From Chloroflexi bacterium AL-N1 (GTDB lineage Bacteria > Chloroflexota > Chloroflexia > Chloroflexales > Roseiflexaceae): 64,000 nt of DNA. The first letter of the stretch is position 1, and every line of letters starts with the position of its first letter. The stretch spans positions 124,001 through 188,000 of the forward strand of contig WYDT01000004.1 of NCBI GenBank assembly GCA_013122435.1, in the 5' to 3' direction. Shown piece after piece: positions 1-8,136 of the stretch. A program made the translations under genes and the position numbers. The notes beneath the pieces were generated by a model, which saw nothing but the letters and a program-made list of their open reading frames with translations, was not told where the DNA came from and ran no database searches.

Positions 1-2
1 AG

Positions 3-236
3 ATCCTGATCTTCCTTGATCAAGTAGCAGAACTCAGCAGAGTCTTATTTACACAAGACGATGATCTACTAACAGAGACATCTTACCGACAACAAAATAA
101 TATCTATTTTGGTGGCATTATTTTCGCTCACCACACTGATGTATCTATTGGCCAATGTGTACACGATTTGGAGATTATCACAACCGTTGGAACCGAAACA
201 GATGTAGTTAATCAGGTTCTTTATTTGCCCTTTTGA
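3..236 (+). CDS. DUF5615-family PIN-like toxin, C-terminal part
   Basis: The reading frame is open from the left edge and ends with TGA at 234-236, giving about 77 residues of a C-terminal half. The segment VLFTQDDDLL, then GGIIFAHH, then VSIGQCVHDLEII and a final NQVLYLPF follow the layout of DUF5615 proteins, the small PIN-like toxins usually paired with a DUF433 antitoxin. The N-terminus lies outside the window. A DUF433 N-terminal remnant occurs 510 bp downstream, which supports a former DUF433/DUF5615 pair in this neighbourhood. The family assignment is from recalled motif similarity; activity cannot be judged without the missing half. Confidence 0.65.
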   Translation: MLIFLDQVAELSRVLFTQDDDLLTETSYRQQNNIYFGGIIFAHHTDVSIGQCVHDLEIITTVGTETDVVNQVLYLPF

Positions 237-247
237 TTCGATTCTAT

Positions 248-440
248 ATGCACAAATCAACAAATACTGATTGGAAGAAGATTGATGCAATGACCGATGA
301 TGGAGATCGACACGTCGGGCATTCCGCCATTGACCGAAGATTTCTTTCAGCGGGCCAACGTACGCATGCCCAAGCACAGAGGTCGTAGAACCAAGATCAC
401 TCAGTCTATCAGTTGCAAACACAAGCACTCCGAGACTTAA
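248..440 (+). pseudogene. BrnA-type antitoxin, frameshifted remnant
   Basis: The ATG at 248 opens MHKSTNTDWKKIDAMTDD, the usual start of BrnA antitoxins. The frame then fails at about 302, and the next frame continues from 303 as EIDTSGIPPLTEDFFQRANV and RMPK, exactly the expected continuation, until TAA at 438-440. One extra base therefore separates the two halves. The DNA-binding C-terminus expected after RMPK is absent; the sequence runs into unrelated residues and stops. No BrnT toxin is visible upstream. The gene is almost certainly non-functional as read. Confidence 0.6.
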
Positions 441-444
441 AATC

Positions 445-693
445 ATACAAGATGAGTATGATTTCAGTCAGGGGACACGGGGGGCTATCGATTCAACACC
501 TCCTGGCAAAACACGTATCACAATCCGTTTAGATGATGACGTGATCGCCTGGTTTCGGGAACAGGCTGAGCAGATGGGTGGTGGAAACTACCAGACAACC
601 ATCAATCAGGCACTCCGTGATCATATTGAATGTCAATCCTTAGAAGAGCTTCTGCGGCGGGTAGTGCGCGAAGAGTTACACAATGTCGGTTAA
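445..693 (+). pseudogene. CopG/BrnA-like ribbon-helix-helix antitoxin lacking a start codon
   Basis: From 451 the frame reads DEYDFSQGTRGAI, then PPGKTRITIRLDDDVIAWF, GGGNYQTTINQALRDHI and a tail ELLRRVVREELHNVG, ending with TAA at 691-693. This is a near-complete BrnA/CopG-type ribbon-helix-helix antitoxin. No ATG, GTG or TTG lies in frame between the upstream stop (331-333) and the conserved start of the family; an ATA codon sits at 445, where a start would be expected. Either the start codon has mutated or translation begins at a non-standard codon. It overlaps nothing and lies directly after a second broken BrnA-type gene. Confidence 0.55.
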
Positions 694-745
694 CAGCTAC
701 TGCGAGTTCATGTCTGAATTTTAGTCAGCGAAGCAAACACACACA

Positions 746-844
746 ATGCAAATCCTCCAAACACGTTACGCACACATCGTCCTTGATAATGATGGTATAC
801 CACACATAGCTGGCACCACCATGAAAGGGGCAGAGGATAGCTAA
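746..844 (+). pseudogene. DUF433 antitoxin, N-terminal remnant
   Basis: The short frame from ATG 746 reads MQILQTRYAHIVLDNDG, then IPHIAGTTMK, the characteristic beginning of DUF433 antitoxins. After residue 27 the similarity stops and the frame ends with TAA at 842-844, so the winged-helix-like core is missing. The join falls where an alpha/beta hydrolase-like sequence begins, which suggests a deletion fused the two remnants. It fits with the DUF5615 toxin C-terminus at the left edge of the window. Confidence 0.5.
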
Positions 845-1190
845 ACTTGTTCTGATCACCCCGACAATCAGTGGTACTCCTGCACCTGAGACATTCTCTA
901 CAGATATTCAAGAACATATGGCAGCATTGGATGAAGCAGAAACAGCGAATGATCGAACACGATTCAACGAGATTGAAGCTCATTTATGGCTTAACGCGCC
1001 AATAAGTCCTGAAGGAAGGTTTGATGGTGAACTGAGAGAATTGTTTCTCGATATGGATGGGATAGCCTTACAAATGCCCGAACTGACGCAGGAAATTGAA
1101 CCTTTGTCAGCGTAGGAGAGAGTGGCTCATTTAGCATTACCAAAACTGGTCTTGCGGGAGCGCTAGACTTTCCGCACATTAGAGAGCACT
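837..1190 (+). pseudogene. alpha/beta hydrolase, internal remnant
   Basis: In the frame of codon 837 the sequence reads AKLVLITPTISG, then EHMAALDEAETANDRTRFNE and EAHLWLNAPISPEGRFD. This matches the lid and C-terminal region of alpha/beta hydrolases, where a helix rich in E, A and N is followed by LW-DGP. The frame ends with TAG at 1113-1115. Beyond the stop, residues like VAHLALPKLVLRER resemble the strand that precedes the catalytic Asp. The nucleophile elbow and the catalytic His are absent, so this is debris. An ATG at 918 could start a 65-residue product, but no ribosome site supports it. Confidence 0.4.
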
Positions 1191-1276
1191 GTCAATATAT
1201 TGTGGATTACGAGATTTTCTGAGCTAGCGCTTTGTATGGAGTGCTGGCAACAAAGTCTCCCCAAAAGCTATAGCGA

Positions 1277-1594
1277 ATGTTTGACATGCTGGATGAGCAA
1301 GATATGTACTATGTCAATTTCAACACCTTGAGTAACTACACCTTTATTTTCTCCACCCATGAAAATAATCACACCGAAGCCGTAAAAGATGGCCATCTCC
1401 TAATGAATATTGAGCGCCTCAACGGGTATATAATTGTCTCATCCACATTAATATTAGCGACGGCAAAGTGTGGCTGCAACGCAATGATACATGACAATGT
1501 CCAGGTTTTGATTGCAGCAGGTATCTCGAAAGAGCGAATGGATACATGTGCATATGCACCCTATTGCCACCAGTTTGATCGCGTGATCAACTAA
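1277..1594 (+). CDS. hypothetical protein, possibly a gene remnant
   Basis: A 105-residue open frame from ATG 1277 without a convincing ribosome binding site. It is not recognised. The stretch NVQVLIAAGISKERMDTC has a vague similarity to the C-terminal region of laccase-domain (PgeF-like) proteins, but the cysteine/histidine pattern is not preserved. Flanking DNA is decayed on the left, and a good UMP kinase gene starts 100 bp downstream. It may be a chance or fossil ORF. Confidence 0.25.
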   Translation: MFDMLDEQDMYYVNFNTLSNYTFIFSTHENNHTEAVKDGHLLMNIERLNGYIIVSSTLILATAKCGCNAMIHDNVQVLIAAGISKERMDTCAYAPYCHQFDRVIN

Positions 1595-1695
1595 TGGTAT
1601 CTTGTGGGGCAGTTTCCGTATACAGATCAGATAAAACATTCCGCCTAAGCATTGTTGGGCATTAGTGATGATGATTGAAAATGGGAGGAAAGAAA

Positions 1696-2427
1696 ATGCG
1701 TTATAACCGAATTCTGGTCAAACTCAGCGGGGGAGCCATCGCCGGTGATAAAGCGTGGGGCTTTGACCCTAAATCACTCAACCATATTGCCGATGAGGTG
1801 TTAAGTCTTCACAAGATGGGGGTCCAGGTCAGTGTAGTGGTGGGCGGCGGTAACATTTTTCGGGGTGAGTTGGGCGAGGAATGGGGCATTGAACGAGCCG
1901 AAGCTGACAATATTGGCATGATGGCCACGGTAACCAATAGTTTGATGCTACGGGGAGTACTCAAAGCCCGAGGCGATACCGATGTGCGCGTGATGACTGC
2001 TATCCCCATGAATACCGTAGCTGAGCCTTTTATTCGTCTGCGCGCCATCCGTCATTTAGAGAACGGTTACATTGTGGTGTTAGCCGCAGGTACAGGCAAC
2101 CCCTATGTCACAACGGACTATCCGTCAGCACAACGAGCACTCGAATTACAAGCCGATGCGCTCCTGGCAGCCAAGAACGGTACTGATGGCATCTATACGA
2201 GCGATCCTCGCCAGGATCCAGCCGCCCGACGCTACCGGATGATTCAGTACAACAGTGTGATACAGCAGAACTTACAGGCACTCGACCAGTCAGCAGTGTT
2301 GTTAGCCCGTGACCACCATTTGCCTATTCATGTATTTGATTTTGACACTGTTGGCGTAATGTGCCAAATCTGTAGGGGTGAAGATGTAGGGACCCTTATT
2401 AGTGATAGTGGGGATGTATTAGTGTGA
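1696..2427 (+). CDS. pyrH: UMP kinase
   Basis: Bacterial-type UMP kinase of the amino-acid-kinase fold, which phosphorylates UMP to UDP with ATP in pyrimidine nucleotide synthesis. Visible motifs are RILVKLSGG at the N-terminus, VVGGGNIFRG for phosphate binding, ADNIGMMATVTNS, AAGTGNPYVTTDYPSAQRAL for UMP binding and TDGIYTSDPR near the C-terminus. The start at 1696 is preferred over ATG 1675 because GGGAGG lies at 1683-1688, seven bases upstream. The usual KLSGE motif reads KLSGG, and the spacing around NGTDGIY is slightly unusual. The gene stands alone without tsf or frr, so it may be a second, divergent copy. Confidence 0.88.
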   Translation: MRYNRILVKLSGGAIAGDKAWGFDPKSLNHIADEVLSLHKMGVQVSVVVGGGNIFRGELGEEWGIERAEADNIGMMATVTNSLMLRGVLKARGDTDVRVMTAIPMNTVAEPFIRLRAIRHLENGYIVVLAAGTGNPYVTTDYPSAQRALELQADALLAAKNGTDGIYTSDPRQDPAARRYRMIQYNSVIQQNLQALDQSAVLLARDHHLPIHVFDFDTVGVMCQICRGEDVGTLISDSGDVLV

Positions 2428-2520
2428 CTGTAATCTATTCGTTTTTACATGAAACCATCTAACAAATCCAATAGCACTGACTGATACAGTTGTTTTTTAG
2501 CACACGGAGTATGACCAGGT

Positions 2521-3048
2521 ATGACCAAAGACGAGATGCTCAAATTGTGTGTCTGGAAGGAAAGGGCAGGCTGGTTTGGGAAGTTTGTCTGCCACTCGCC
2601 GCTTTTTGAACGAGAGGTCGAGATACACCTGCTTGTTGAGAGCGACCACAAAATTTCAGATGGAACCGTGCTGATTGTGAATGACTTTCTGAGTCTCAAG
2701 ACAGACGATCTGGCAGTAATCAAGCGTTTTTTGTGGGAGGGATGTCAGGAGTGTTGTAAGAATTCAAGTTATGGTTTTGAGGTAAGAGAGGGGCAAAACG
2801 AAACTGAAGCGAACCATGAAGGATTTGGGGTATTCAACGAAGAAGACGCCTACGCCAAAAGTCATCTGATGTATCTGCAGATTTGTGAGGAGGATCAGGA
2901 ACTAAAGGGCAACTATGGACTCATCCATTTTGATAATGAATGGGAAACTCATGGGGCTGTTATCGTGATGAAAAATGGGAGCGTAGTTGGCTATGGCGAA
3001 GACGGCTTGTACGTAGGCACCTATGAGGACAAGGACGATACGGATTAA
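2521..3048 (+). CDS. hypothetical protein, DUF6985-like
   Basis: A 175-residue acidic soluble protein. It contains an internal stretch with repeated Cys (EGCQECCKN) and a C-terminal segment NEWETHGAVIVMKNG followed by GYGEDGLYVG. This beta-rich ending recalls DUF6985-type proteins, which often appear as stand-alone immunity-like genes. There is no signal peptide or membrane segment. The start ATG follows AGGTATG with a weak ribosome site. It lies between UMP kinase and a Crp-family regulator and shares no clear operon with either. The family assignment is tentative. Confidence 0.5.
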   Translation: MTKDEMLKLCVWKERAGWFGKFVCHSPLFEREVEIHLLVESDHKISDGTVLIVNDFLSLKTDDLAVIKRFLWEGCQECCKNSSYGFEVREGQNETEANHEGFGVFNEEDAYAKSHLMYLQICEEDQELKGNYGLIHFDNEWETHGAVIVMKNGSVVGYGEDGLYVGTYEDKDDTD

Positions 3049-3107
3049 TATTCGACCATACAGAAGCGATCTGTGTGCGTTGCACCTAAAACATCACCAC
3101 AAAACCA

Positions 3108-3791
3108 ATGAGAACCATCAACGATGTACACCTTAAGGAACAATTTGTCACCCAATATACACTACATAATCATTTTCCCGCAGAGATCATCCACGCCTTT
3201 GAGCTACACTTTTTTGAGAAAGGCGAATACATCTATCATCAGGATGGTCAAATTGACACGTTCTATCTGTTACTTGATGGAAAATTACAGGTGGACTATC
3301 TGCAATCGAATGGCCATTTGACCGTGCTTACCTTTATGACACCACTTTTTACGATTGGCGACCTGGAAATGTTCGAAAACTGGCCCACGAGGAATGTTCA
3401 GGCACTTGAAGATAGTATATTGTTTGCTACATCAACACACACCATGCGACAATATGGGTACGATAATCCTCGCTTTCTCCGCTTCATATTGCATCAGATT
3501 GTTCAAAAATTAGATTTTGCCTCAACACTCCTGACGCACGTCAACTTATCGCTTGAGTGTCGATTAGCCCGTTATTTGCTCAGTCGAATGGAACGTGATG
3601 GAGCAGTGCTTCATTTAGAACACAGAGAGTCTCTGGCGGCCCTCCTCACAACGTCTGTGCGGCATCTTAATCGCACACTAAAACTACTATCAGATCAGCA
3701 CATTATAGAAGTTCACTATAAAACGCTCACTATAAAGAATGCTCAGATGCTTACGACCATTGCAGAAGAATCTCTCCAGAACAGGACATAG
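3108..3791 (+). CDS. Crp/Fnr-family transcriptional regulator (YeiL-like)
   Basis: A 227-residue regulator with an N-terminal cyclic-nucleotide-binding beta-roll (FFEKGEYIYHQDGQIDTFYL, then LLDGKLQV) and a C-terminal helix-turn-helix around residues 165-205 (HRESLAALLTTSVRHLNRTL). The FNR iron-sulfur cysteine cluster is not seen, and the sequence resembles YeiL-type members. The next gene, 78 bp downstream on the same strand, encodes a YdcZ-type transporter; I recall this regulator/transporter pairing from other bacteria. It probably controls the transporter, though no operator was identified. Confidence 0.82.
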   Translation: MRTINDVHLKEQFVTQYTLHNHFPAEIIHAFELHFFEKGEYIYHQDGQIDTFYLLLDGKLQVDYLQSNGHLTVLTFMTPLFTIGDLEMFENWPTRNVQALEDSILFATSTHTMRQYGYDNPRFLRFILHQIVQKLDFASTLLTHVNLSLECRLARYLLSRMERDGAVLHLEHRESLAALLTTSVRHLNRTLKLLSDQHIIEVHYKTLTIKNAQMLTTIAEESLQNRT

Positions 3792-3869
3792 GTCCTTTTT
3801 TGATCTGATGAGCGACTCTACACTCTCTTCATAGCACACATTACTGCAATTAACGAGGAGCGTGTTCGC

Positions 3870-4307
3870 ATGTTTGAAATCATTATAACGGTGCTTATCG
3901 GTGTTCTGGGTGGTATTGTGGTTGGAGTGCAAGCACCCATTGCTGGGACCATGAGCCAGCGTGTTGGTGGGTCTGCCTGTAGTTTGATTGTGCATGTCAG
4001 TGGCGCTATTGCAGCAGCTATTATCCTGGTAATACGTGGTGGTGAGAACATTCAGAACTGGCACAGTCTCTCATGGTATATGTTAGGCTCGGGAGTCTTT
4101 GGCGTCATCCTCCATCTCACACTTAGCTATACCCTACCACGTCTCGGCGCCACAACAGCCATTGTTTTAATTATCATCGGTCAATTAGCCATGGGTATGA
4201 TCATTGATCAGTTTGGTTTATTTGGGGTTGCTCCTCGCCCTGTTGATCAATGGCGTATGCTGGCAGCCATACTATTGATCGCAGGCGCATATCTGATGAT
4301 ACAATGA
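3870..4307 (+). CDS. DMT-family transporter, YdcZ type (DUF606)
   Basis: A 145-residue inner-membrane protein with four or five hydrophobic helices: residues 3-25, 36-58, 68-90, 98-115 and 125-143. The opening GVLGGIVVGVQAPIAG and the internal GVFGVILHLTLSYTLPRLGA are characteristic of the short YdcZ/DUF606 branch of drug/metabolite transporters, which act as dimers. The ATG is preceded by GAGGAG with a correct spacing. The Crp-type regulator immediately upstream is the likely controller. The substrate is unknown. Confidence 0.82.
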   Translation: MFEIIITVLIGVLGGIVVGVQAPIAGTMSQRVGGSACSLIVHVSGAIAAAIILVIRGGENIQNWHSLSWYMLGSGVFGVILHLTLSYTLPRLGATTAIVLIIIGQLAMGMIIDQFGLFGVAPRPVDQWRMLAAILLIAGAYLMIQ

Positions 4308-4358
4308 CATTGAACATTTCAGCAACTTCACCGCAAAACCAGAAGCATAACGCCAAAT

Positions 4359-4951
4359 ATGTTCGTAGGAAAAGAAAGGGCTATTAAAGAGCGGTTATCA
4401 CGTTTCAGCGTGCATACATTGTCACCTGTCTTGGAGACGGCCATCCCGCAACTTTTCCAAAACATCCAACTCTATAAGATCCATAAGCTGGTTTATAACT
4501 TACGACAATACAAGGCGTCAGCCAAAACAACATCCATAGGAGAATATGTACAATATGTGGTCATCAATCAAGATTTTCTTGCACAAGACCAGTATCAAAA
4601 TATCGAATATGTGAAATCTGAAATTGCAGCAATGTGGTCATCACAAGCAGCGTTTTACGAGCATGGCTTTGGGTATGCTGCGTTGGTAGAGGACACTATT
4701 GTGTGCTGGTGTACCGCAGAATATGTGAGTGCAAAGACATGTGGCATCGGTATTGAGACGGTTGAGTCATATCAAAACAAAGGCATTGCAACTGCTACAG
4801 CAACTCACTTTGTTGCTCATTGTTTACAGCACAACATTACACCCTATTGGGAATGTGACGTCAAAAGCGTGGTTCAATACGAGTGGCTGAGAAAGTTGGC
4901 TTCGAACGACTACAGGCAAGCACATTCTGGAGTGGGACATTTCAGAGTTGA
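4359..4951 (+). pseudogene. GNAT acetyltransferase (ZmaR-like) with late frameshift
   Basis: The frame from ATG 4359 carries a GNAT_acetyltran (zwittermicin-resistance-like) protein with the acetyl-CoA segment TVESYQNKGIATATATHF at about residues 134-151. Near base 4870 the reading frame changes. In the next frame the expected ending SIRVAEKVGFERLQ then TFWSGTFQS is intact and stops at TGA 4949-4951. In the first frame the protein instead runs to 4964 with an unrelated tail. A one-base indel thus replaces the last 35 residues, including the strand that closes the GNAT fold. The product is probably inactive unless the indel is an assembly error. Confidence 0.65.
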
Positions 4952-5070
4952 GTGCGTATTGTAGGGCTTATAATAAGCCACAGATCGTAGCGAACCAATC
5001 ACACAAATCTGTGAGGAGCAAACGTGACCTTTGATATAAGAACATGTGATTTGAAAGTACCCCCAGGTTT

Positions 5071-5283
5071 TTGAAGCTGTCTGTGGCTGCGTTACCGAGA
5101 GGTATTGAGGAGACTTTGAACTTTCTGGACACAGTTATCGCTCAAAGCCACTGTACATTGGATGATGGAGGCGGAGGCCAGCCAGAAGGATTAGTGATAC
5201 GGACCGTTGATAGATCACAGATTGCTAAATTACGCTTCCAGGACTATCGCCGGACATTGAAACGGCGTAAATCAGAGAAATAA
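5071..5283 (+). pseudogene. C-terminal fragment resembling RNA ligase family
   Basis: A 70-residue frame starting with TTG at 5071. Its second half, PEGLVIRTVDRSQIAKLRF then DYRRTLKRR, resembles the nucleotidyltransferase motifs IV/V near the end of RNA-ligase-like proteins, where EG(x)V(x)R and K(x)R(x)(x)DY are conserved. The adenylylation lysine motif and the rest of the catalytic domain are missing upstream. It is therefore read as a remnant. The identification rests on this short stretch only. Confidence 0.4.
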
Positions 5284-5840
5284 GAATTGCTATTGTTGCT
5301 GCAATATTCCCGTAATGAGGAGAAAAACGAAATATCCATCCCCAATCGATACTTGTACCTATATAAGCTATTCCAGATAGCACACAATCGGGAATGAGTG
5401 GAGCATATCCTGCGGAATCATGGCTAGACGGGTGGTCTGTATAACATTCAGGAAGCTACCATCGGAGTCCAGCTACACAACTTGATTGCGGGTAAGGCGA
5501 TCACAGAGATACATATCGAGTAGGTGGTATTCTTTTCATATTATCCGGTTGCAGAGGAGGAAAGAAGCACGCAAAAAGACCACGAAATCTATGAATTACA
5601 TTGTAACGTCAATCAATAATATCAGTGAGTAAAAACATCATGTAGCACCAGAAGTATGACCAGAGATCTGCTTCATTTTGCACTGGGTGATACAGAACGA
5701 CCAGCTCAAGACATTGCACATCCATTAACGAACAATTGTAGAAGTCTGAAACAAACCAACCCTCACTCACCAATGCCACAACCATCTGCATGTGTTCGTA
5801 AGTCACTCGGTTTTGAGTTGTGAGCAGCGTGCTCACGACA
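5284..5840 (+). other. gene-poor stretch with decayed coding traces
   Basis: No gene is supported here. Between about 5390 and 5570 one + frame reads VEHILRNHG, then GGLYNIQEATIGVQLHNLIAG, broken by several stops, which suggests a fossil gene. I cannot name its family. The rest appears non-coding, apart from the regulatory region of padR that begins at 5841. Confidence 0.35.
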
Positions 5841-5899
5841 CTATCTTGCAATACAAGGTAGTATATGGTATATCATCACTATCTTGCAATACAAGATAG
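5841..5899 (+). promoter_or_regulatory. tandem palindromic operators upstream of padR
   Basis: Two copies of a 21-bp dyad lie at 5841-5861 and 5879-5899, 38 bp apart centre to centre. The proximal copy is a perfect palindrome, CTATCTTG and CAAGATAG around a five-base centre. The distal copy differs by one base in the right arm. The proximal copy ends 12 bp before the GTG start of the PadR gene. Dyads of this kind are the expected binding sites of dimeric PadR regulators, so autorepression is the natural inference. Confidence 0.75.
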
Positions 5900-5911
5900 A
5901 AAATATACCAA

Positions 5912-6265
5912 GTGGCAAACGACGAAAAACACACATCGCAACTGATCAAAGGAGTGCTCGACATGTGTCTGCTGGCGCTACTTGCTGAGGAGCCATGCTA
6001 TGGCTACGAAATTGTCCAAAAACTCACCAAACGAGGACTATCACTGGTCAGCGAGGGCAGCATTTACCCCGTTCTTAGCCGCTTGCAACAGCGTTCCTAT
6101 ATTGAAAGTTATCGAGTGTCCTCGCCTGAAGGACCAAGACGTAAGTATTATCGCTTACTTCCAGGCAGACAAACGAAGTTAGCTGAGTGGACAAAGGAAT
6201 GGAAACAATTTACTACATCGGTCAACACAATACTGGCGCAAAAAGCATCACATGAGCCAGACTAA
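5912..6265 (+). CDS. PadR-family transcriptional regulator
   Basis: A 117-residue protein starting with GTG. It has a winged helix-turn-helix: GVLDMCLLALLAEEPCYGYE, VQKLTKRGL, SEGSIYPVLSRLQQRSYIES and the wing PEGPRRKYYRL, followed by a short C-terminal helix. This is the compact PadR-s2 layout. It regulates the HAAS-domain membrane gene that overlaps its 3' end by 14 bp, a frequent PadR partnership. The two palindromes directly upstream suggest autoregulation. The start has no good Shine-Dalgarno site, so translation may begin near the transcript end. Confidence 0.88.
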   Translation: MANDEKHTSQLIKGVLDMCLLALLAEEPCYGYEIVQKLTKRGLSLVSEGSIYPVLSRLQQRSYIESYRVSSPEGPRRKYYRLLPGRQTKLAEWTKEWKQFTTSVNTILAQKASHEPD

Positions 6266-7094
6266 ACCTATATCTACGGTAAATGAAGTGGTAGAAGCCT
6301 GCACCCTCTTCTGGATTGGGCGCGAAATCCCACGTTCAACTGTTGATGATATGAGCAATGAGTTACGCGATCATCTGTACGCTGCAGTACAGGATGGGAA
6401 ATCCGTCACTGATGTCACAGGACATGACCTTCAGACCTTTGCCACTGAGTGAGGACAACCCTATGTTCAGATTCTCTCGTTACCGAGGCAGTTACTTGAA
6501 TGGGCGGGCAAAGGTGTAAGCCTTATTATGGGAATAAGTTTCTTTAGACATCTTTATGAAGCCAAACTGGTCTTGTCCATACGTTGGAGTGATATTGCTG
6601 TCCTACTTATACTCCTGCTTATACCTTTTCCAATACGGATTATTACCGATTGGACACCACCATTACGGCGGAAGTGGTGGCAACACACAGAAATCGTTGC
6701 AGCACTCATCATCATGGGAACGATTGGCCTTCTTGCCAGTGTCATGCTTGTCGTTCAGCAGATGGCCCCACAACTGTTATTCACATGCCCCTGGTGGCTG
6801 ACAACAGCCACATTGGGCATCGCTTCCGTGTTAGTGGCACTCACGATCCACCATGATCCAACTCGACCGACAATTAATGATAAATACAGCAGTAGACCAT
6901 ATTCAGTTCGATGGGTTCTCTTGGGAACTGATGGTCTTATTGTTGGTGGGATAGTCAGTCTATTTATTATGACTGATACGATATGGCGTATCGCACCTGT
7001 CATGATTACACTTATAGGGGGTCTGATGATCTGGTTATGGTTGCTCCATTTCTTCGCAGTGTATGGAGAGCGCAAAACTGTTGAGGCCAGATAG
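6252..7094 (+). pseudogene. HAAS-domain membrane protein interrupted by an in-frame TGA
   Basis: A single frame runs from ATG 6252 to TAG at 7094, broken only by TGA at 6450-6452. The first 66 residues form the HAAS/DUF1700-like signalling helix bundle typical of PadR partners (RSTVDDMSNELRDHLYAAVQ, then DVTGHDLQTFATE). The stop falls where such proteins have Trp, so TGG to TGA is the simplest change. After it, the frame continues with GQPYVQILSL, a linker and four or five membrane helices (about 6590-7070). An internal ATG at 6528 could restart the membrane part. It overlaps padR by 14 bp and is presumably its regulatory target. Confidence 0.7.
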
Positions 7095-7177
7095 ACCAAT
7101 AATGTAACTCTATGTATCACCAATGAGAAGATAATAGCCTCAGCTTTTGTTGCGGCACGATTGAATCGTACGAGCAA

Positions 7178-8038
7178 ATGAAAGAACTCAACATGTCTTA
7201 CACACCAGACGACTATTTACATTTTGCCATTGATTTGAACACATCAGAGACAGTCACTGTTTATGATGAACTCCCGCTTTGGTCTGCAACCTTCGGTCTG
7301 CTCCTACTCAAATATATACCTCTGCAACAAGGTATGACTGTCCTTGATGTTGGTTGTGGGACAGGATTTCCGTTGCTAGAGCTAGCCCAGCGATTAGGCG
7401 CTACCAGCATGGTGTATGGTATCGACCCGTGGGAAAGCGCCATTAAGCGTGCAAACCTCAAAGCACAGCTATGGAATGTTCGCAATATAGACATCAGACA
7501 AGGGGATGCAGCGGATATGCCTTTCCCCAATAGTCTTTTTGACCTCATTGTTGCCAATCTGGGCATCAATAATTTTAGTAATCCAACAACCGTACTGACA
7601 GAATGCTGGCGGGTATCCAAACCATCAGCAAGGGTAGCACTGACAACTAACCTGCAAGGACACCTCCAGGAATTCTACAACGTATTTGAATCAACCCTCC
7701 TGGATTATGGAAACGAACAGGCCGTGCAGGCGCTGAAGCTACACATCGAGCAAAGGGCAACCATTACAGGCATTGCGACACTATTTGAACAAACCGGTTT
7801 TCGATTGTCTAAAGTGCATGAAGAATCGAGCACCTTACGTTTCGTGGACGGCAGCACCCTCCTACGACACTACTTTATCAAACTAGGCTTTTTAGATGGA
7901 TGGAAAAGCGTGGTAGATGCTGAACAGCAGGCAGCAGTGTTTGCACGGCTTGAGGCAAAACTTAATGATCTTGCCAGAGCACACGGGGAGCTTACCCTGA
8001 CAATCCCAATGGTTTATATTGAAGGAGAAAGAATTTAA
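7178..8038 (+). CDS. class I SAM-dependent methyltransferase
   Basis: A UbiE/Methyltransf_11-type enzyme with motif I LDVGCGTGFPLLELA at about residues 54-68, the acidic turn GIDPWESAI, GDAADMPFPNSLFDLIVANL for motifs II and III, and a C-terminal helical cap. It transfers a methyl group from S-adenosylmethionine to a small molecule that cannot be predicted. An alternative start at ATG 7193 gives MSYTPDDYLHF and may be the real one, because the first five codons are not conserved in style. It is the last gene after the PadR/HAAS pair and may be independent. Confidence 0.85.
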   Translation: MKELNMSYTPDDYLHFAIDLNTSETVTVYDELPLWSATFGLLLLKYIPLQQGMTVLDVGCGTGFPLLELAQRLGATSMVYGIDPWESAIKRANLKAQLWNVRNIDIRQGDAADMPFPNSLFDLIVANLGINNFSNPTTVLTECWRVSKPSARVALTTNLQGHLQEFYNVFESTLLDYGNEQAVQALKLHIEQRATITGIATLFEQTGFRLSKVHEESSTLRFVDGSTLLRHYFIKLGFLDGWKSVVDAEQQAAVFARLEAKLNDLARAHGELTLTIPMVYIEGERI

Positions 8039-8136
8039 TAGTGTCTCAGAGACATTCTTCCAAGATAACTATGTGAAATCATCGGAGCAACACCACACAC
8101 AAACTATAATATATATCGATACGGCCACGTACTCAT

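Noticed and set aside
5609-5851. An 80-codon - strand frame upstream of padR
   Set aside because: It covers part of the padR operator, has no ribosome site and no recognisable motif.
6450-6452. Possible TGA recoding as Trp
   Set aside because: TAA and TAG also interrupt other genes in the window, and intact genes use TGA as the terminal stop, so a changed genetic code does not explain the data.
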